Part shown: in pieces, positions 8,709 to 18,182 of the stretch
Layout of the letters: every line of letters begins with the position of its first letter
How positions within the stretch are numbered: the first letter of the stretch is position 1
Assembly (NCBI RefSeq): GCF_000953715.1
Contig: NZ_LN824141.1
Location: 804,676-868,675, forward strand
Reading direction: 5' to 3'
DNA: 64,000 bases
From: Defluviitoga tunisiensis
GTDB taxonomy: Bacteria; Thermotogota; Thermotogae; Petrotogales; Petrotogaceae
Notes under the pieces: model-generated
Seen by the model: only the letters and a program-made list of their open reading frames with translations
Database searches by the model: none
What the model was told of the DNA's origin: nothing
Made by a program: the position numbers and the translations under genes

Positions 8709-10097
8709 TTAGCTGTCTTGGTCTTCTTTTAATTTGAGTCTTTCTTCAATAACGGGCTCTTTCCATTTTCCAAAGATTAAAAATAACAGACCCAAAACCA
8801 TTGCTGAAAAATTACTAATAATCATAGCTATAAATACACCGATATAGCCATGTGTTTCTGAAAAATAGATTACCAAAGGTACCCTTATCCCCCATAATCT
8901 TATTATATCAACAATAGTTGATTGGGTTGTATGTCCTGTTCCTCGTAATGCACCTAAAAATATAGATACTAATGAGAAGAACGGCAGAGAAAAAGAAACA
9001 TATCTAAAGAATTCTTCTCCGACTTTTATTACCTCAGGATCGTTGATAAAAAATTGTGTAATATTATGTCCATAAACAAACATAAGCATAGATGTTATAA
9101 AAACAATTGTAAAGGAGGCTATAGAAGCTTTTTTAACAGTTTCAACAGCTTTATCCTGTTTGTTTGCTCCTACAAATTGTCCCACCATTGTTGCAGTAGC
9201 AAGTGCCATTCCACCAGAGAACATAGTGATTAAATTGTTCATTCTGTTGCCTATACCATAACCACTTATTACAACCTCTCCAAACTGTGCAATTACACTC
9301 ATAATAATTGCAAAACCTATTGCAGTAAAAGATTCTCCTATTGATGCTGGGAGACCAACAGAAAAAACCTTTTTTATAATATGTTTATCAGGAACAAAAT
9401 CTTTGAAATGTAATTTGAATCCAGTTTTTCCTCTTATTAAGACAATAAAAAATAGAACAGACATAATTGCTTGAGCTAGCATCGTTGCAAGTGCTGCACC
9501 ATAAACTCCTAGATCAAAGGTGAATATGAATATAGGATCTAATATGACATTTAAAATTACTGAAATTCCATTAAATTTTAGCGAAATAATCGAGTTTCCC
9601 CAACCTCTAAATATACCAGATATTGTTTGCATTAAAAAACTAAAAGGCATACCAATCGCTATTAATTTAACATAAACACTACTTAGTTCGAATAACGAAC
9701 CCTCTAGTTTTAATAAACCTGATAATAATGGTTTAGTAAAGATTAGGAATATTATCATAATTGCAAAAGAAAGGGCGAGCATAGCTAATATAGTTTGGGC
9801 AGCTGATTTTTCTGCTTTTCTCTTATCTCCGTAACCTGTATATTGAGCGACTAAAGAGGTTCCAGCATATGAAAAACCAGTAGCTAAGGAAACAAAAACA
9901 TATATCAGTGGCCAAACAACAGTAGGGACTGACAATTCTAATGGCCCTAATTTTCCTAAAAAGTATGCATCTGTAATGTTATAAAGAGCTTGCATCATGT
10001 TTGTTAAGATTAGAGGCCAGGCAAGACTAAATAATGATTTCCATATTGGATCATTTAAAATATCTATTTTATTGTTTGTTTTTTCTTTTGATTTCAT
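8709..10097 (-). CDS. MATE family efflux transporter
   Basis: The 462-residue protein has about 12 membrane helices in two similar halves, as in the multidrug and toxic compound extrusion family. Family features include the N-terminal LILTNMMQALYNITDAYFLGKLG and a repeat of this pattern after residue 235 (VGLPASIGESF). These pumps export cationic drugs or metabolites in exchange for Na+ or H+. The substrate cannot be told from sequence. The gene stands alone, convergent with the HlyIII gene and separated from tex by about 250 bases. Confidence 0.9.
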   Translation of the reverse strand: MKSKEKTNNKIDILNDPIWKSLFSLAWPLILTNMMQALYNITDAYFLGKLGPLELSVPTVVWPLIYVFVSLATGFSYAGTSLVAQYTGYGDKRKAEKSAAQTILAMLALSFAIMIIFLIFTKPLLSGLLKLEGSLFELSSVYVKLIAIGMPFSFLMQTISGIFRGWGNSIISLKFNGISVILNVILDPIFIFTFDLGVYGAALATMLAQAIMSVLFFIVLIRGKTGFKLHFKDFVPDKHIIKKVFSVGLPASIGESFTAIGFAIIMSVIAQFGEVVISGYGIGNRMNNLITMFSGGMALATATMVGQFVGANKQDKAVETVKKASIASFTIVFITSMLMFVYGHNITQFFINDPEVIKVGEEFFRYVSFSLPFFSLVSIFLGALRGTGHTTQSTIVDIIRLWGIRVPLVIYFSETHGYIGVFIAMIISNFSAMVLGLLFLIFGKWKEPVIEERLKLKEDQDS

Positions 10098-10294
10098 CCA
10101 CTGAATCCCTCTTTTTGTAATAATCGATTTTATTCACTTTAGAAATTCAAAATTTTTTAGAACGTTTTTATTTCTAAAGCCCAAATAATTGATTTGTTTT
10201 CCTAACCAATAATATCAAAATTATTGATAATAATGATAAGTAAGATGTTAAACGTGGGTTAAATATATGAAAATTAATTAGAGGTAATTAAAAT

Positions 10295-10326
10295 AATAAT
10301 GAGTCGTAGAAATACGACTCATTATT
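10295..10326 (-). terminator. Terminator at the end of the dnaB-rnr-tex series
   Basis: A perfect 14-bp inverted repeat (10295-10308 with 10313-10326) encloses a 4-nt loop just after the tex stop on the minus strand. Four T residues follow in that direction. The rest of the spacer to the MATE gene (10098-10294) is A/T-rich with no recognisable feature beyond that gene's promoter region. Confidence 0.75.
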
Positions 10327-10346
10327 TTGCAATTAAGAATACTTAT

Positions 10347-12509
10347 TTATTTTTTAACTTCAATTAATTTCAAACCTATTCTTTTTCGTTCTTCTTCAAT
10401 ACTTAAAATTTCAACCTCCACAATATCGTTTATTTCAAGAACTTCTGAGGGATGTCTAACAAACTTTTCAGATAGATTAGATTTATGGATCAATCCATTT
10501 TCCTTTATTCCAATATCAACGAAGGCTCCAAAATCAGTGATGTTGGTTATTTTTCCTGATAATTTCATTCCTTCTTTCAAATCTTCAAACTTTAAAATAT
10601 CATCCATTAATTGTGGTTGTGGCATTTCATCACGAGGATCTCTTCCAGGTTTTTGCAATTCTTTGAGTATGTCAATTAATGTGTATTCTCCAACGTCTAA
10701 TTCCTTAATTAAGGCACTTAAGTTTTCTTTGTTGTTTAAAATTTCAGAGATTTTTTGCTTTATAAGCTCCAGTGTTTCTTTATCTTTTAAGTCTTCTATC
10801 TTAAAGCCTAGAATAGTTATCAATCTTTCGGTTATTTCATAACTTTCGGGATGAATGCCGGTCATTTCTAAAGGATTATTTCCATCGAGAATTCTTAAAA
10901 AACCAGCAGCTTGTTCGAATGTTTTTTCTCCTAACCCTTTTATATTAAATAGTTCTTTTCTTTCTGAAAAAGGGCCGTTTTCTTCACGATATTTCACAAT
11001 TTTTTTTGCAACACTATTTGTAATTCCAGAAACATATTGTAATAATGAATAAGATGCCGTATTTAAGTTAACTCCTACGTTATTGACAACGCTTACTACT
11101 GTTGCGTCTAGTTTTTCTTTTAGCTTTTTTTGATTTACGTCGTGTTGATATTGGCCTACACCAAGAGACTTTGGATCTATTTTAACTAACTCTGCCAGTG
11201 GATCTTGAACCCTTCTACCCAAGCTTATCGCACCTCTTATTGTAACATCAAGGTTTGGGAATTCTTCTTTTGCAAGTTTGGAGGCTGAGTACACAGAAGC
11301 ACCAGATTCATCAACAAAAATATATTTTAAATCTAACTTATTCTTCTTGATTAGGTCAACGATGAATTGTTGAGTTTCGCGCGAGGCTGTTCCGTTTCCT
11401 ATAACTATCAAATTAATTTTGTGTTTTTTTATCATTTCTAAGACAATTTTCTCAGATTTTTCTATTTCGTTCTCTGGTGGAACTGGAAATATCGTATTGT
11501 GTTCAAGAAATTTTCCTAGTTCGTCTAAAGCAACTACCTTACAACCTGTTCTATAACCAGGATCAATTGCCAAAATTTTTTTGTTTTTTAGTGGAGGGGT
11601 AAGCAATAATTGTCTTAAGTTACGTGCAAAAAGCTCGATAGCATCGTCTTCTGCCCTTTGAGTAAGGTTTTGTCTAATTTCTCTTTCTATAGAAGGGTTT
11701 AACATGTTTTTAAAACCATAATCTATTCCGTCAAATATTATTTTATTGCAGATTTCATTTTCTGTTTTGAATCTTCTTTTGGCGTCTTCTAACCATTGAT
11801 CATCTATTACTAATTTGACAGTTAATACTCCTTCTTTTTCCCCTCTGTTTAGAGCTAATACTCTGTAATTGTATATTTTAGATATTTCTTGCTTAAATTC
11901 ATGATACATGTCGTATTTTGTTGGTTTATCTATAAATTCTTTTTTCTTTTCAGATTGTACATATCCATTTTTTTCATAATATTTTCTTAAACTTTCTCTG
12001 TTGTCTTTATCATGGGCGAATGTTTGACCAATAATGTGTGAAATACCTTCACAGACTTTTTCAATAGTATCGTAATCTTTTGTGATAAATTCTTGGAGTT
12101 CTTCTAGATCTTTTAGACTTCCAACTAAAACCTTGATGGAGGCCGGTTCGAGCCCGGCTTCTACAGCTTTATCTGCGTTTGTTTTCTTTCGTTTTTTGTA
12201 AGGAAGGTATAAATCTTCCAGTTCTGTCATCTTTTTTGTTTCTAATATTTTAGTTTTAAGATTAGGCGTTAATTTTCCTTGTTCTTCAATACTTTTTAAA
12301 ACAGTTTTTTTGTATTCCTCAAGATTTTTATAATAGTTAAAAAGTTCTTCTATTTGACGTATTTTTTCTTCATCTAAGTTTCCAGTAACTTCTTTTCTGT
12401 ATCTGCTTATAAATGGAACGGTGTTACCGTTGTTAAGAAGTTCTATGGTATTTTCTGTTTGATATCTTTTTATATTTAATTCTTCTGTAATTGTAGCTAC
12501 TATATCCAA
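10347..12509 (-). CDS. tex: Tex/YhgF-family RNA-binding transcription accessory protein
   Basis: The 720-residue protein has the Tex domain order: an N-terminal helical region, a YqgF-like RNase-H fold around residues 310-440 (ILAIDPGYRTGCKVV), helix-hairpin-helix motifs near 480-560, and a C-terminal S1 RNA-binding domain (about 640-710) with GAFVDIGIKENGLIH. Tex acts on RNA or on transcription complexes and is linked to stress tolerance and toxin-gene expression in other bacteria. A TTG start follows a GGAGGT site. It lies 17 bases after rnr and is probably the last gene of a minus-strand operon with dnaB and rnr. Confidence 0.93.
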   Translation of the reverse strand: MDIVATITEELNIKRYQTENTIELLNNGNTVPFISRYRKEVTGNLDEEKIRQIEELFNYYKNLEEYKKTVLKSIEEQGKLTPNLKTKILETKKMTELEDLYLPYKKRKKTNADKAVEAGLEPASIKVLVGSLKDLEELQEFITKDYDTIEKVCEGISHIIGQTFAHDKDNRESLRKYYEKNGYVQSEKKKEFIDKPTKYDMYHEFKQEISKIYNYRVLALNRGEKEGVLTVKLVIDDQWLEDAKRRFKTENEICNKIIFDGIDYGFKNMLNPSIEREIRQNLTQRAEDDAIELFARNLRQLLLTPPLKNKKILAIDPGYRTGCKVVALDELGKFLEHNTIFPVPPENEIEKSEKIVLEMIKKHKINLIVIGNGTASRETQQFIVDLIKKNKLDLKYIFVDESGASVYSASKLAKEEFPNLDVTIRGAISLGRRVQDPLAELVKIDPKSLGVGQYQHDVNQKKLKEKLDATVVSVVNNVGVNLNTASYSLLQYVSGITNSVAKKIVKYREENGPFSERKELFNIKGLGEKTFEQAAGFLRILDGNNPLEMTGIHPESYEITERLITILGFKIEDLKDKETLELIKQKISEILNNKENLSALIKELDVGEYTLIDILKELQKPGRDPRDEMPQPQLMDDILKFEDLKEGMKLSGKITNITDFGAFVDIGIKENGLIHKSNLSEKFVRHPSEVLEINDIVEVEILSIEEERKRIGLKLIEVKK

Positions 12510-12526
12510 TTTGATACCTCCGTAAC

Positions 12527-14746
12527 TTATTTTTTTCTTTTTTTACTTATTTTGTTATTCTTTTTAAGTCCTTTTATTTTTGCGTTCGGATACTGTTGGG
12601 AATACTTTGCTAATTCGTCTTCTACATAAGGAACAAAATCAACTTCCATTCTGAGTTTGTCTGCTCTAACTACTACTGCTTCCAATTTGTCTCCTATTCT
12701 ATATATCTTTCCTGTTCTTTCACCAATAAGAGAATTTGTTTTTTCATCGTAATTATAATAATCATCATGAAGTTCTGATATATGTATTAGTCCGCTTATC
12801 ATTTTTGTTGGTACTTCAACAAACAATCCAAAACGAGTAACTCCTGTTATATATACTTCGTAAACATCCCCTATGTGTCTAGAAATATATTCTACCTTTT
12901 TCATGTCTATAAGATCCCATTCTGCTTGATCTGCAATTTTTTCTCTTTCAGATGAATGTAGTGCTACTTTAGGTAGTAGGTATGAATATTTTTTAATTTC
13001 TTTATTTGATAAGGAGCCTTTATGTCTCATGAATTCTTTTAATAATCTATGAACGATTAAGTCTGGATATCTTCGAATTGGCGACGTAAAATGTGTGTAA
13101 GATGTAGAAGCAAGACCAAAGTGCCCTATATTTGTTTCTGAATATAGTGCCCTTTTCATAGTTCTTACCAGCATCATTTGTATGTTTTTACTTAAAGGAT
13201 GATCTTTCGTTCTTTCTAAGATTTCTTGAAGGAATTTTGGTTGAATCGTAGCAGGCATTTTTACCTTTATTCCTAAAAGTTCAAGATAATTATGTAATTG
13301 TAAGATAAGATCCGGATCGGGGTATTCATGAACTCTATATAAAAATGGTAATTCTTTAACATCAAAATAAGAGGCTACAGTTTCGTTTGCTAAAACCATG
13401 AATTCTTCAATCATTTGTTCGGATACACCACGTTCAACAGGAAGAATGTCTTTAACGTATCCCTTTTCATCGAATATAAATTGTACCTCATGGCTTTCTA
13501 TGTCAATAATAGAGCCCCTTTCTTTTCTTTTTTTGCTTAGAATTTCCATCAATTCTTTCATCATTTCTAGGTCGGGTTTTAAGAAACCTATATCTTTTTC
13601 AACTTCAGGACTGCAATTATCAGAAAGTAATTCGTTTACTTTGCTATAAGTCAATCTTTTAACGCTTCTGATTACACCATTGTATATTCTTGAATTGACC
13701 AGGTGTCCATAAGGGTCTATTTCCATTATTAATGACATAGTCAATCTATCTTGCCCTTCGTTTAAAGAGCATATTTCGTTTGATAGTTTGAATGGAAGCA
13801 TTGGAATAACCGTATCAATTAAGTAAACACTTGTACCTCTTTTATAGGCTTCCTTTTCAATTTCACTGCCTTCTTTTACATAATGAGATACATCTGCTAT
13901 GTGAACACCAAGTAGATAATTTCCATTTTTTAATTTTTTTATACCGACTGCATCATCAAAATCTTTAGCTGTATCGCCGTCTATTGTAAAGATTCTTTCT
14001 TTTCTAAAATCTTTTCTTCCTTTTAATTCTTCGGGTAAAACTTTATCCGGTAATTTATCAGCTTCTTCTAAAACTTTTTTTGGAAAATATCCGGGTTCTG
14101 GTAAATCATGTTTAAATATGACGATAGGTAAATCTATTGACGGGTCATCTTTATCTCCTAATACCTCAACAATCTCTACTTCGGGATTTTTTGTAGGAGA
14201 TTGATATCGTATGATCTTCGCTTTTACTATTTGACCGTTTTTGGCTAATCCTATATGTTCTGGAGAGACGTAGAAGTCCATGTTAATTTTTCCATCGATT
14301 GGTACAACAAAACCAAATATTCCTTTTCTTTCAAACTCACCTATTACATACTTCAATCCTCGTTTTAATATTCTAATTACCTTACCTTCGGGTAATTCTT
14401 TCCACGTTCCAATTATCTCGACTGCTACCTCATCTTTATGTAAACTTATACCGGAATTTTCTACTTTTACCGCAATTTTTCTTCCATCTTCACATTCAAC
14501 AAATGCCATACTACCTCTTTTTGTAAAATTGATAATCCCTATTGCTAGGTTTTCATCAACTTTACAATATCTATTACGTGAATCTTTGTATATTTTACCT
14601 TCCTCTTGAAGCTCTTTTAGCGCATTCCTTATAGCTTCTTTTTCTGTTTTTGAGTGAGCCTTAAAAGACTCGTATATTTCTTTTTGTAATAATGGATTTT
14701 TATCGATTCTTTTTAAAATTTCTTCTTTTAAGTTTTTATCATTCAT
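12527..14746 (-). CDS. rnr: Ribonuclease R
   Basis: This 739-residue 3'-5' exoribonuclease degrades structured RNA. It contains an N-terminal winged-helix region (1-65), cold-shock domains, the RNB catalytic domain with the acidic cluster DGDTAKDFDDA (about 256-266), and a C-terminal S1 domain (about 640-720) followed by a lysine-rich tail. The length and layout fit RNase R better than RNase II. It sits between dnaB (16-base gap) and tex (17-base gap), so the three are likely co-transcribed. Confidence 0.95.
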   Translation of the reverse strand: MNDKNLKEEILKRIDKNPLLQKEIYESFKAHSKTEKEAIRNALKELQEEGKIYKDSRNRYCKVDENLAIGIINFTKRGSMAFVECEDGRKIAVKVENSGISLHKDEVAVEIIGTWKELPEGKVIRILKRGLKYVIGEFERKGIFGFVVPIDGKINMDFYVSPEHIGLAKNGQIVKAKIIRYQSPTKNPEVEIVEVLGDKDDPSIDLPIVIFKHDLPEPGYFPKKVLEEADKLPDKVLPEELKGRKDFRKERIFTIDGDTAKDFDDAVGIKKLKNGNYLLGVHIADVSHYVKEGSEIEKEAYKRGTSVYLIDTVIPMLPFKLSNEICSLNEGQDRLTMSLIMEIDPYGHLVNSRIYNGVIRSVKRLTYSKVNELLSDNCSPEVEKDIGFLKPDLEMMKELMEILSKKRKERGSIIDIESHEVQFIFDEKGYVKDILPVERGVSEQMIEEFMVLANETVASYFDVKELPFLYRVHEYPDPDLILQLHNYLELLGIKVKMPATIQPKFLQEILERTKDHPLSKNIQMMLVRTMKRALYSETNIGHFGLASTSYTHFTSPIRRYPDLIVHRLLKEFMRHKGSLSNKEIKKYSYLLPKVALHSSEREKIADQAEWDLIDMKKVEYISRHIGDVYEVYITGVTRFGLFVEVPTKMISGLIHISELHDDYYNYDEKTNSLIGERTGKIYRIGDKLEAVVVRADKLRMEVDFVPYVEDELAKYSQQYPNAKIKGLKKNNKISKKRKK

Positions 14747-14762
14747 CTTTTCAACTCCTTTA

Positions 14763-16136
14763 TCATTCTAATCTACTGTAATCTATTTCATAAAAAGTAG
14801 CTAATTTTGGATTAAACATTAATTTAAGAGTGCCTACAGGTCCGTTTCTTTGTTTACCAATTATTAATTCAGCTTCATGAGGTTCATTTAAGATCATTTT
14901 ATCTTCACTTTCTTTTTTTCGTTTGTAATATGCATCTCTGTATAAGAACATTACTAGGTCTGCGTCCTGTTCTATTGCACCAGATTCTCTTAAATCGCTT
15001 AATCTAGGTCTTTTATCTTCTCTTTGTTCAACTGCACGGGAGAGTTGTGAAAGAGCTACAACGGTAATTTTAAGTTCTCTTGCTAATAATTTTAATGATC
15101 TAGATATTTCGGTTATTTCTTGTTGACGACTTTCGTAGTTTCTTGATCTTGAAGTCATTAATTGAAGATAATCAACAAAAATAACCTCGATGCCATATTC
15201 TCTTTTCATTCTTCTAGCCTTTGCTCTTAATAATCTGGGGGTTAGGTCTGGCTCATCATCAAAAATTAATTTGGATTTAGATAGGTCGCCTGCAGCTTGA
15301 ACTAATCGTTCCCATTCTTCGTCGGATATTTGACCAGTTCGAACCTTTTGGAGATCTACCATAGCCTCCGAACATAAAATTCTATTTGCCAGTTGTTCCT
15401 TGGACATTTCTAAACTAAATATTGCAACAGGCACGTCATATTTTAAAGCCATTTGAGTGGCTAAATTAGCTGCAAACGAGGATTTACCCATAGAAGGTCT
15501 TGCTGCGATAATAACTAGTTCTGATCTGTGAAACCCCGATGAAATTTTATCTAGTTGTTTAAATCCAGTAGGGATACCTGTAACTAACTCTCCTTCACCT
15601 TTCTGTGCTCGATTTTTTAAATCTTCTATTTGAACAAATACATCGTGCATAACGTTTGATAACAGATCATATGTTCTTGTAGCTCTAGCTTCTGTAATGG
15701 AAAAAATTCTTTTTTCTGCATATTCAAGTACTTCTTGTGCATCACCAATAGTCCTAACTGCATCGACTATTTCTGAGGATGCATTTATCAGGGCTCTCAT
15801 TAGAGCTTTTTCTTTAATTATTTGAGTGTAATACATAACATTAGCTGTAGTGGGTACTATTTGAGCTAAGTAAATAATCGTTTCTTCTCCTCCGATTTTC
15901 TCGAGGAGTTTTGATTGTCTTAAATTTTCTAATACAGAAACAGTATCTACAGGAATACCTCTATCAAAAAGGTCTTCCATACATTTAAAGATTATCCTAT
16001 TTTTTTCATAGTAAAAATCTTCCCATCTTATTTCTTCAATTATGTCAGGAAGCACAGATGGGTCTAAAAAAATACTTCCTAAAACAGCTTCCTCTGCCTC
16101 TTTGTTATTTGGAGGAGTTAATGAAGTAATGTCCAT
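14763..16136 (-). CDS. dnaB: Replicative DNA helicase
   Basis: DnaB is the hexameric helicase that unwinds DNA at the replication fork. The 457-residue protein has the N-terminal DnaB domain (NKEAEEAVLGSIFLDP) that contacts primase and loader, a linker, and a RecA-like core with Walker A ARPSMGKSSFA (about 212-222), Walker B VIFVDYLQLM and the C-terminal KQRNGPVGT. No intein is present. The gene is led by AGAGGTG and lies 15 bases after a 69-aa membrane-protein gene. Its place with rnr and tex suggests housekeeping co-expression. Confidence 0.96.
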   Translation of the reverse strand: MDITSLTPPNNKEAEEAVLGSIFLDPSVLPDIIEEIRWEDFYYEKNRIIFKCMEDLFDRGIPVDTVSVLENLRQSKLLEKIGGEETIIYLAQIVPTTANVMYYTQIIKEKALMRALINASSEIVDAVRTIGDAQEVLEYAEKRIFSITEARATRTYDLLSNVMHDVFVQIEDLKNRAQKGEGELVTGIPTGFKQLDKISSGFHRSELVIIAARPSMGKSSFAANLATQMALKYDVPVAIFSLEMSKEQLANRILCSEAMVDLQKVRTGQISDEEWERLVQAAGDLSKSKLIFDDEPDLTPRLLRAKARRMKREYGIEVIFVDYLQLMTSRSRNYESRQQEITEISRSLKLLARELKITVVALSQLSRAVEQREDKRPRLSDLRESGAIEQDADLVMFLYRDAYYKRKKESEDKMILNEPHEAELIIGKQRNGPVGTLKLMFNPKLATFYEIDYSRLE

Positions 16137-16151
16137 TTTTGCACACCTCTG

Positions 16152-16361
16152 TTAAACAATTAAACTTAGAATATAAGAGATTAAAAAAATTCCTACACTA
16201 ACCGTTAGCGTAATAATACCTCTTTTATCCCACTTTTTGACATCTCCATCACTTTTTTTGTTTCCATTTCTTATCATTTTAGCTGACTTCCACAAAAACA
16301 CAATCGATGCAATAAAAGTAATTACAGCAATTATGAAAAGAATGTTAATGAAGATGTACAT
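16152..16361 (-). CDS. Small two-helix membrane protein, unknown
   Basis: The 69-residue product has two hydrophobic segments (about 3-24 and 48-68) separated by a basic, polar loop (KSAKMIRNGNKKSDGDVKKW). I do not recognise a family. It begins one base after the orr stop and ends 15 bases before dnaB, with a normal start context, so it is likely translated with them. Its role is unknown. Confidence 0.65.
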   Translation of the reverse strand: MYIFINILFIIAVITFIASIVFLWKSAKMIRNGNKKSDGDVKKWDKRGIITLTVSVGIFLISYILSLIV

Positions 16362-16362
16362 A

Positions 16363-17430
16363 TTACAAAATCACCTTTTCTACGTATGAACTGGTAAAAG
16401 CTCTTAAAACTGATGAATATCCTAATGTGAATCTAATCTTGTCTCCAACTTTATATTTGAATTTAGATTTGGTTAGATCTATTATCATGTGATCGCTGCT
16501 TGCATGCAACACTTCAATATCTTTATCATCTAAGGGATAAGTTGTCGATGGAGAAATATCTTGTTCACCAACAGCTAATATGCCTTTCAATCGCATGCCT
16601 TGGTCAATAAATGATGGTTTTCTGCCAAAGGCGTCGTGTCCAATCTTTCCATAAGGTACAGAAGGTTTTTCTTTTATTTCTACTATTTCTGCTTCTAAAA
16701 CTATTGCATCTTGCCGAGTTCCTGGAACAATTCTGCGGTTTGTAGCGTCGGTTCCACAAATTATTGACTCCCCTAATCGAAACTGATTTATCCCTTTTGG
16801 TAAGTTTTTATCTTCAATCAGCGGTAAAGTTGCAGAGGTACCTCCGGATACTACAGATAGGATAATACCAGTATTTTTTTCTATTTCAGATTTTATGTCA
16901 AGTAATTTTTGCATATTATCTTTACTTGGAATAACTCCTCCGAAACATCCTAAATTCGTTCCAATACCTACTACCTCAATGCCTTTAATGTTTAAGGCTT
17001 CTGAAACTTCTGATACGGCATTGTCAAACCAAACGCCTTCTCTTAGGTCTCCTATGTCAACCATATATATAACTTTAATTTTTTTATTGAAGAATTTTGA
17101 TACTTCCCCTAGAGTTCTTGCGGTTTTTAACTCGCTTATTAAAGTATAATCTACAAATCTTACAACGTTATCAAGTTCAGATAACATTGGAATTCTTAAT
17201 AGCATATATTCTGCTTTGATACCATTATCGATCATGTTTTTGATGTTTTGAATTCTGGAATCACCCAATATTGAGATACCACTATCCACAAATGTTTGTG
17301 CGATGTGTGGCTCCGCACAAACTACCTTTGTGACCCCTACTATGTTTACTCCATAATTATTACATAAATTATTTAAATAACGGGCATTTTCATAAATTCT
17401 CTCTAAGTATACATAAACTTTAGGATACAA
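16363..17430 (-). CDS. orr: Ornithine racemase (alanine-racemase fold)
   Basis: The 355-residue protein has the PLP-binding barrel of fold-type III enzymes, with the Schiff-base lysine at Lys35 (VGVTKVVCAEP). Overall length and the motifs VVSGGTSATLPLI and NQFRLGESIICGTDATNR match the Orr group rather than standard alanine racemases. Orr supplies D-ornithine for the B12-dependent aminomutase whose C-terminus is at the start of this window, so both belong to one ornithine-fermenting route. A TTG start follows AAGGAGGA. The gene lies upstream of the dnaB series on the same strand, away from the other ora/ort genes. Confidence 0.85.
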   Translation of the reverse strand: MYPKVYVYLERIYENARYLNNLCNNYGVNIVGVTKVVCAEPHIAQTFVDSGISILGDSRIQNIKNMIDNGIKAEYMLLRIPMLSELDNVVRFVDYTLISELKTARTLGEVSKFFNKKIKVIYMVDIGDLREGVWFDNAVSEVSEALNIKGIEVVGIGTNLGCFGGVIPSKDNMQKLLDIKSEIEKNTGIILSVVSGGTSATLPLIEDKNLPKGINQFRLGESIICGTDATNRRIVPGTRQDAIVLEAEIVEIKEKPSVPYGKIGHDAFGRKPSFIDQGMRLKGILAVGEQDISPSTTYPLDDKDIEVLHASSDHMIIDLTKSKFKYKVGDKIRFTLGYSSVLRAFTSSYVEKVIL

Positions 17431-17460
17431 TGAGATCCTCCTTTTAATATCGTTTTCATA

Positions 17461-17491
17461 AAAATTGCGGGCAAATCAGCCCGCAATTTTT
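17461..17491 (-). terminator. Terminator between the 78-aa gene and orr
   Basis: A 12-bp stem with a G+C-rich centre (17461-17472 pairing with 17479-17490) and a 6-nt loop is followed by T residues on the minus strand. It ends the transcript of the 78-aa and RnfB-like genes, so orr needs its own promoter just downstream. Confidence 0.85.
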
Positions 17492-17515
17492 GAAATAACT
17501 CTAGTTACAGATCTT

Positions 17516-17752
17516 TTAAGCTAACAGATTTAGATTGCTTCCTTCGTATAGTGCCCCAACTGTTCGTACTAATCTTAAAGATATGCCAGTTTGTTTATAC
17601 ATTGCAAAAGACATAAGCTTCTCCATTTCTTCTTTTGACATCACTGGGTTATTGGCAACTTTTGGGGCTTGGCTATTTGTTGTTTGTTGGTTACTAACAT
17701 TGTAATTGATATATAAGGGTTCATAGTTTTGGGAGGAAATCTTGTCTATCAA
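17516..17752 (-). CDS. Small hypothetical protein, unknown
   Basis: The 78-residue protein has a low-complexity N-terminal half rich in Asn, Gln and Ser (residues 5-35) and a helical, Met- and Leu-containing C-terminal half (EEMEKLMSFAMYKQTG). No domain is recognised, and there is no signal peptide or membrane segment. A TTG start lies downstream of AAAAGGGAGATGA. It follows the RnfB-like gene with an 18-base gap and precedes a terminator, so the two form a transcription unit. Confidence 0.6.
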   Translation of the reverse strand: MIDKISSQNYEPLYINYNVSNQQTTNSQAPKVANNPVMSKEEMEKLMSFAMYKQTGISLRLVRTVGALYEGSNLNLLA

Positions 17753-17770
17753 CCTATCATCTCCCTTTTG

Positions 17771-18127
17771 TTATTTTTTGGACAAAATAGCAACTATCTT
17801 TGTCTTATTTCCCTGAGATTCTTCGTATATTTTATTTATTTCTTCATCTGAAAGTTTTGATATCTTTTCTAAAAGCTCGGGTACACCATCTGCTTTTCCT
17901 GGAATACAGCCATCTTTGCTTATTTCTCCATTAACAAATGCTTTTGCAAAGCCCGCACAACCAGGATAACCACACGATCCACAGTCTACACCTGGTAATA
18001 TAGATTTAACAATTTCTACTCTGTGATCTTCTTGAACCTTGAATTTTTCGGCAACAAAAGATAGGAAAACGCCAGATGCAAAACCAATTACTCCCAGCAG
18101 TAGCATAGAATTTATTATGACTGACAA
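17771..18127 (-). CDS. RnfB-like [4Fe-4S] membrane-anchored protein (short form)
   Basis: The 118-residue protein has an N-terminal membrane helix (about 4-26) followed by the 4Fe-4S domain of RnfB, with CGSCGYPGC (Cys49, 52, 57) and a fourth cysteine at 74 in KDGCIPGKADG. RnfB proteins pass electrons from ferredoxin to the Rnf ion pump. Full-length RnfB has extra ferredoxin modules after this domain, and these are absent here. No other rnf gene is in the window, so it is a stand-alone relative whose partner is unknown. A TATAAT box with an extended TG (18158-18163 on the minus strand) precedes it. Confidence 0.75.
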   Translation of the reverse strand: MSVIINSMLLLGVIGFASGVFLSFVAEKFKVQEDHRVEIVKSILPGVDCGSCGYPGCAGFAKAFVNGEISKDGCIPGKADGVPELLEKISKLSDEEINKIYEESQGNKTKIVAILSKK

Positions 18128-18182
18128 CTATAACACCTCCGAAGATATTCTAAGATAATTATAACATATTTTTGTACCAAAA

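Noticed and set aside
10327-11052. Plus-strand open frames over the tex gene
   Set aside because: They are shadows of tex, whose domains are complete on the minus strand; amino-acid composition is Ser/Ile/Phe-rich noise.
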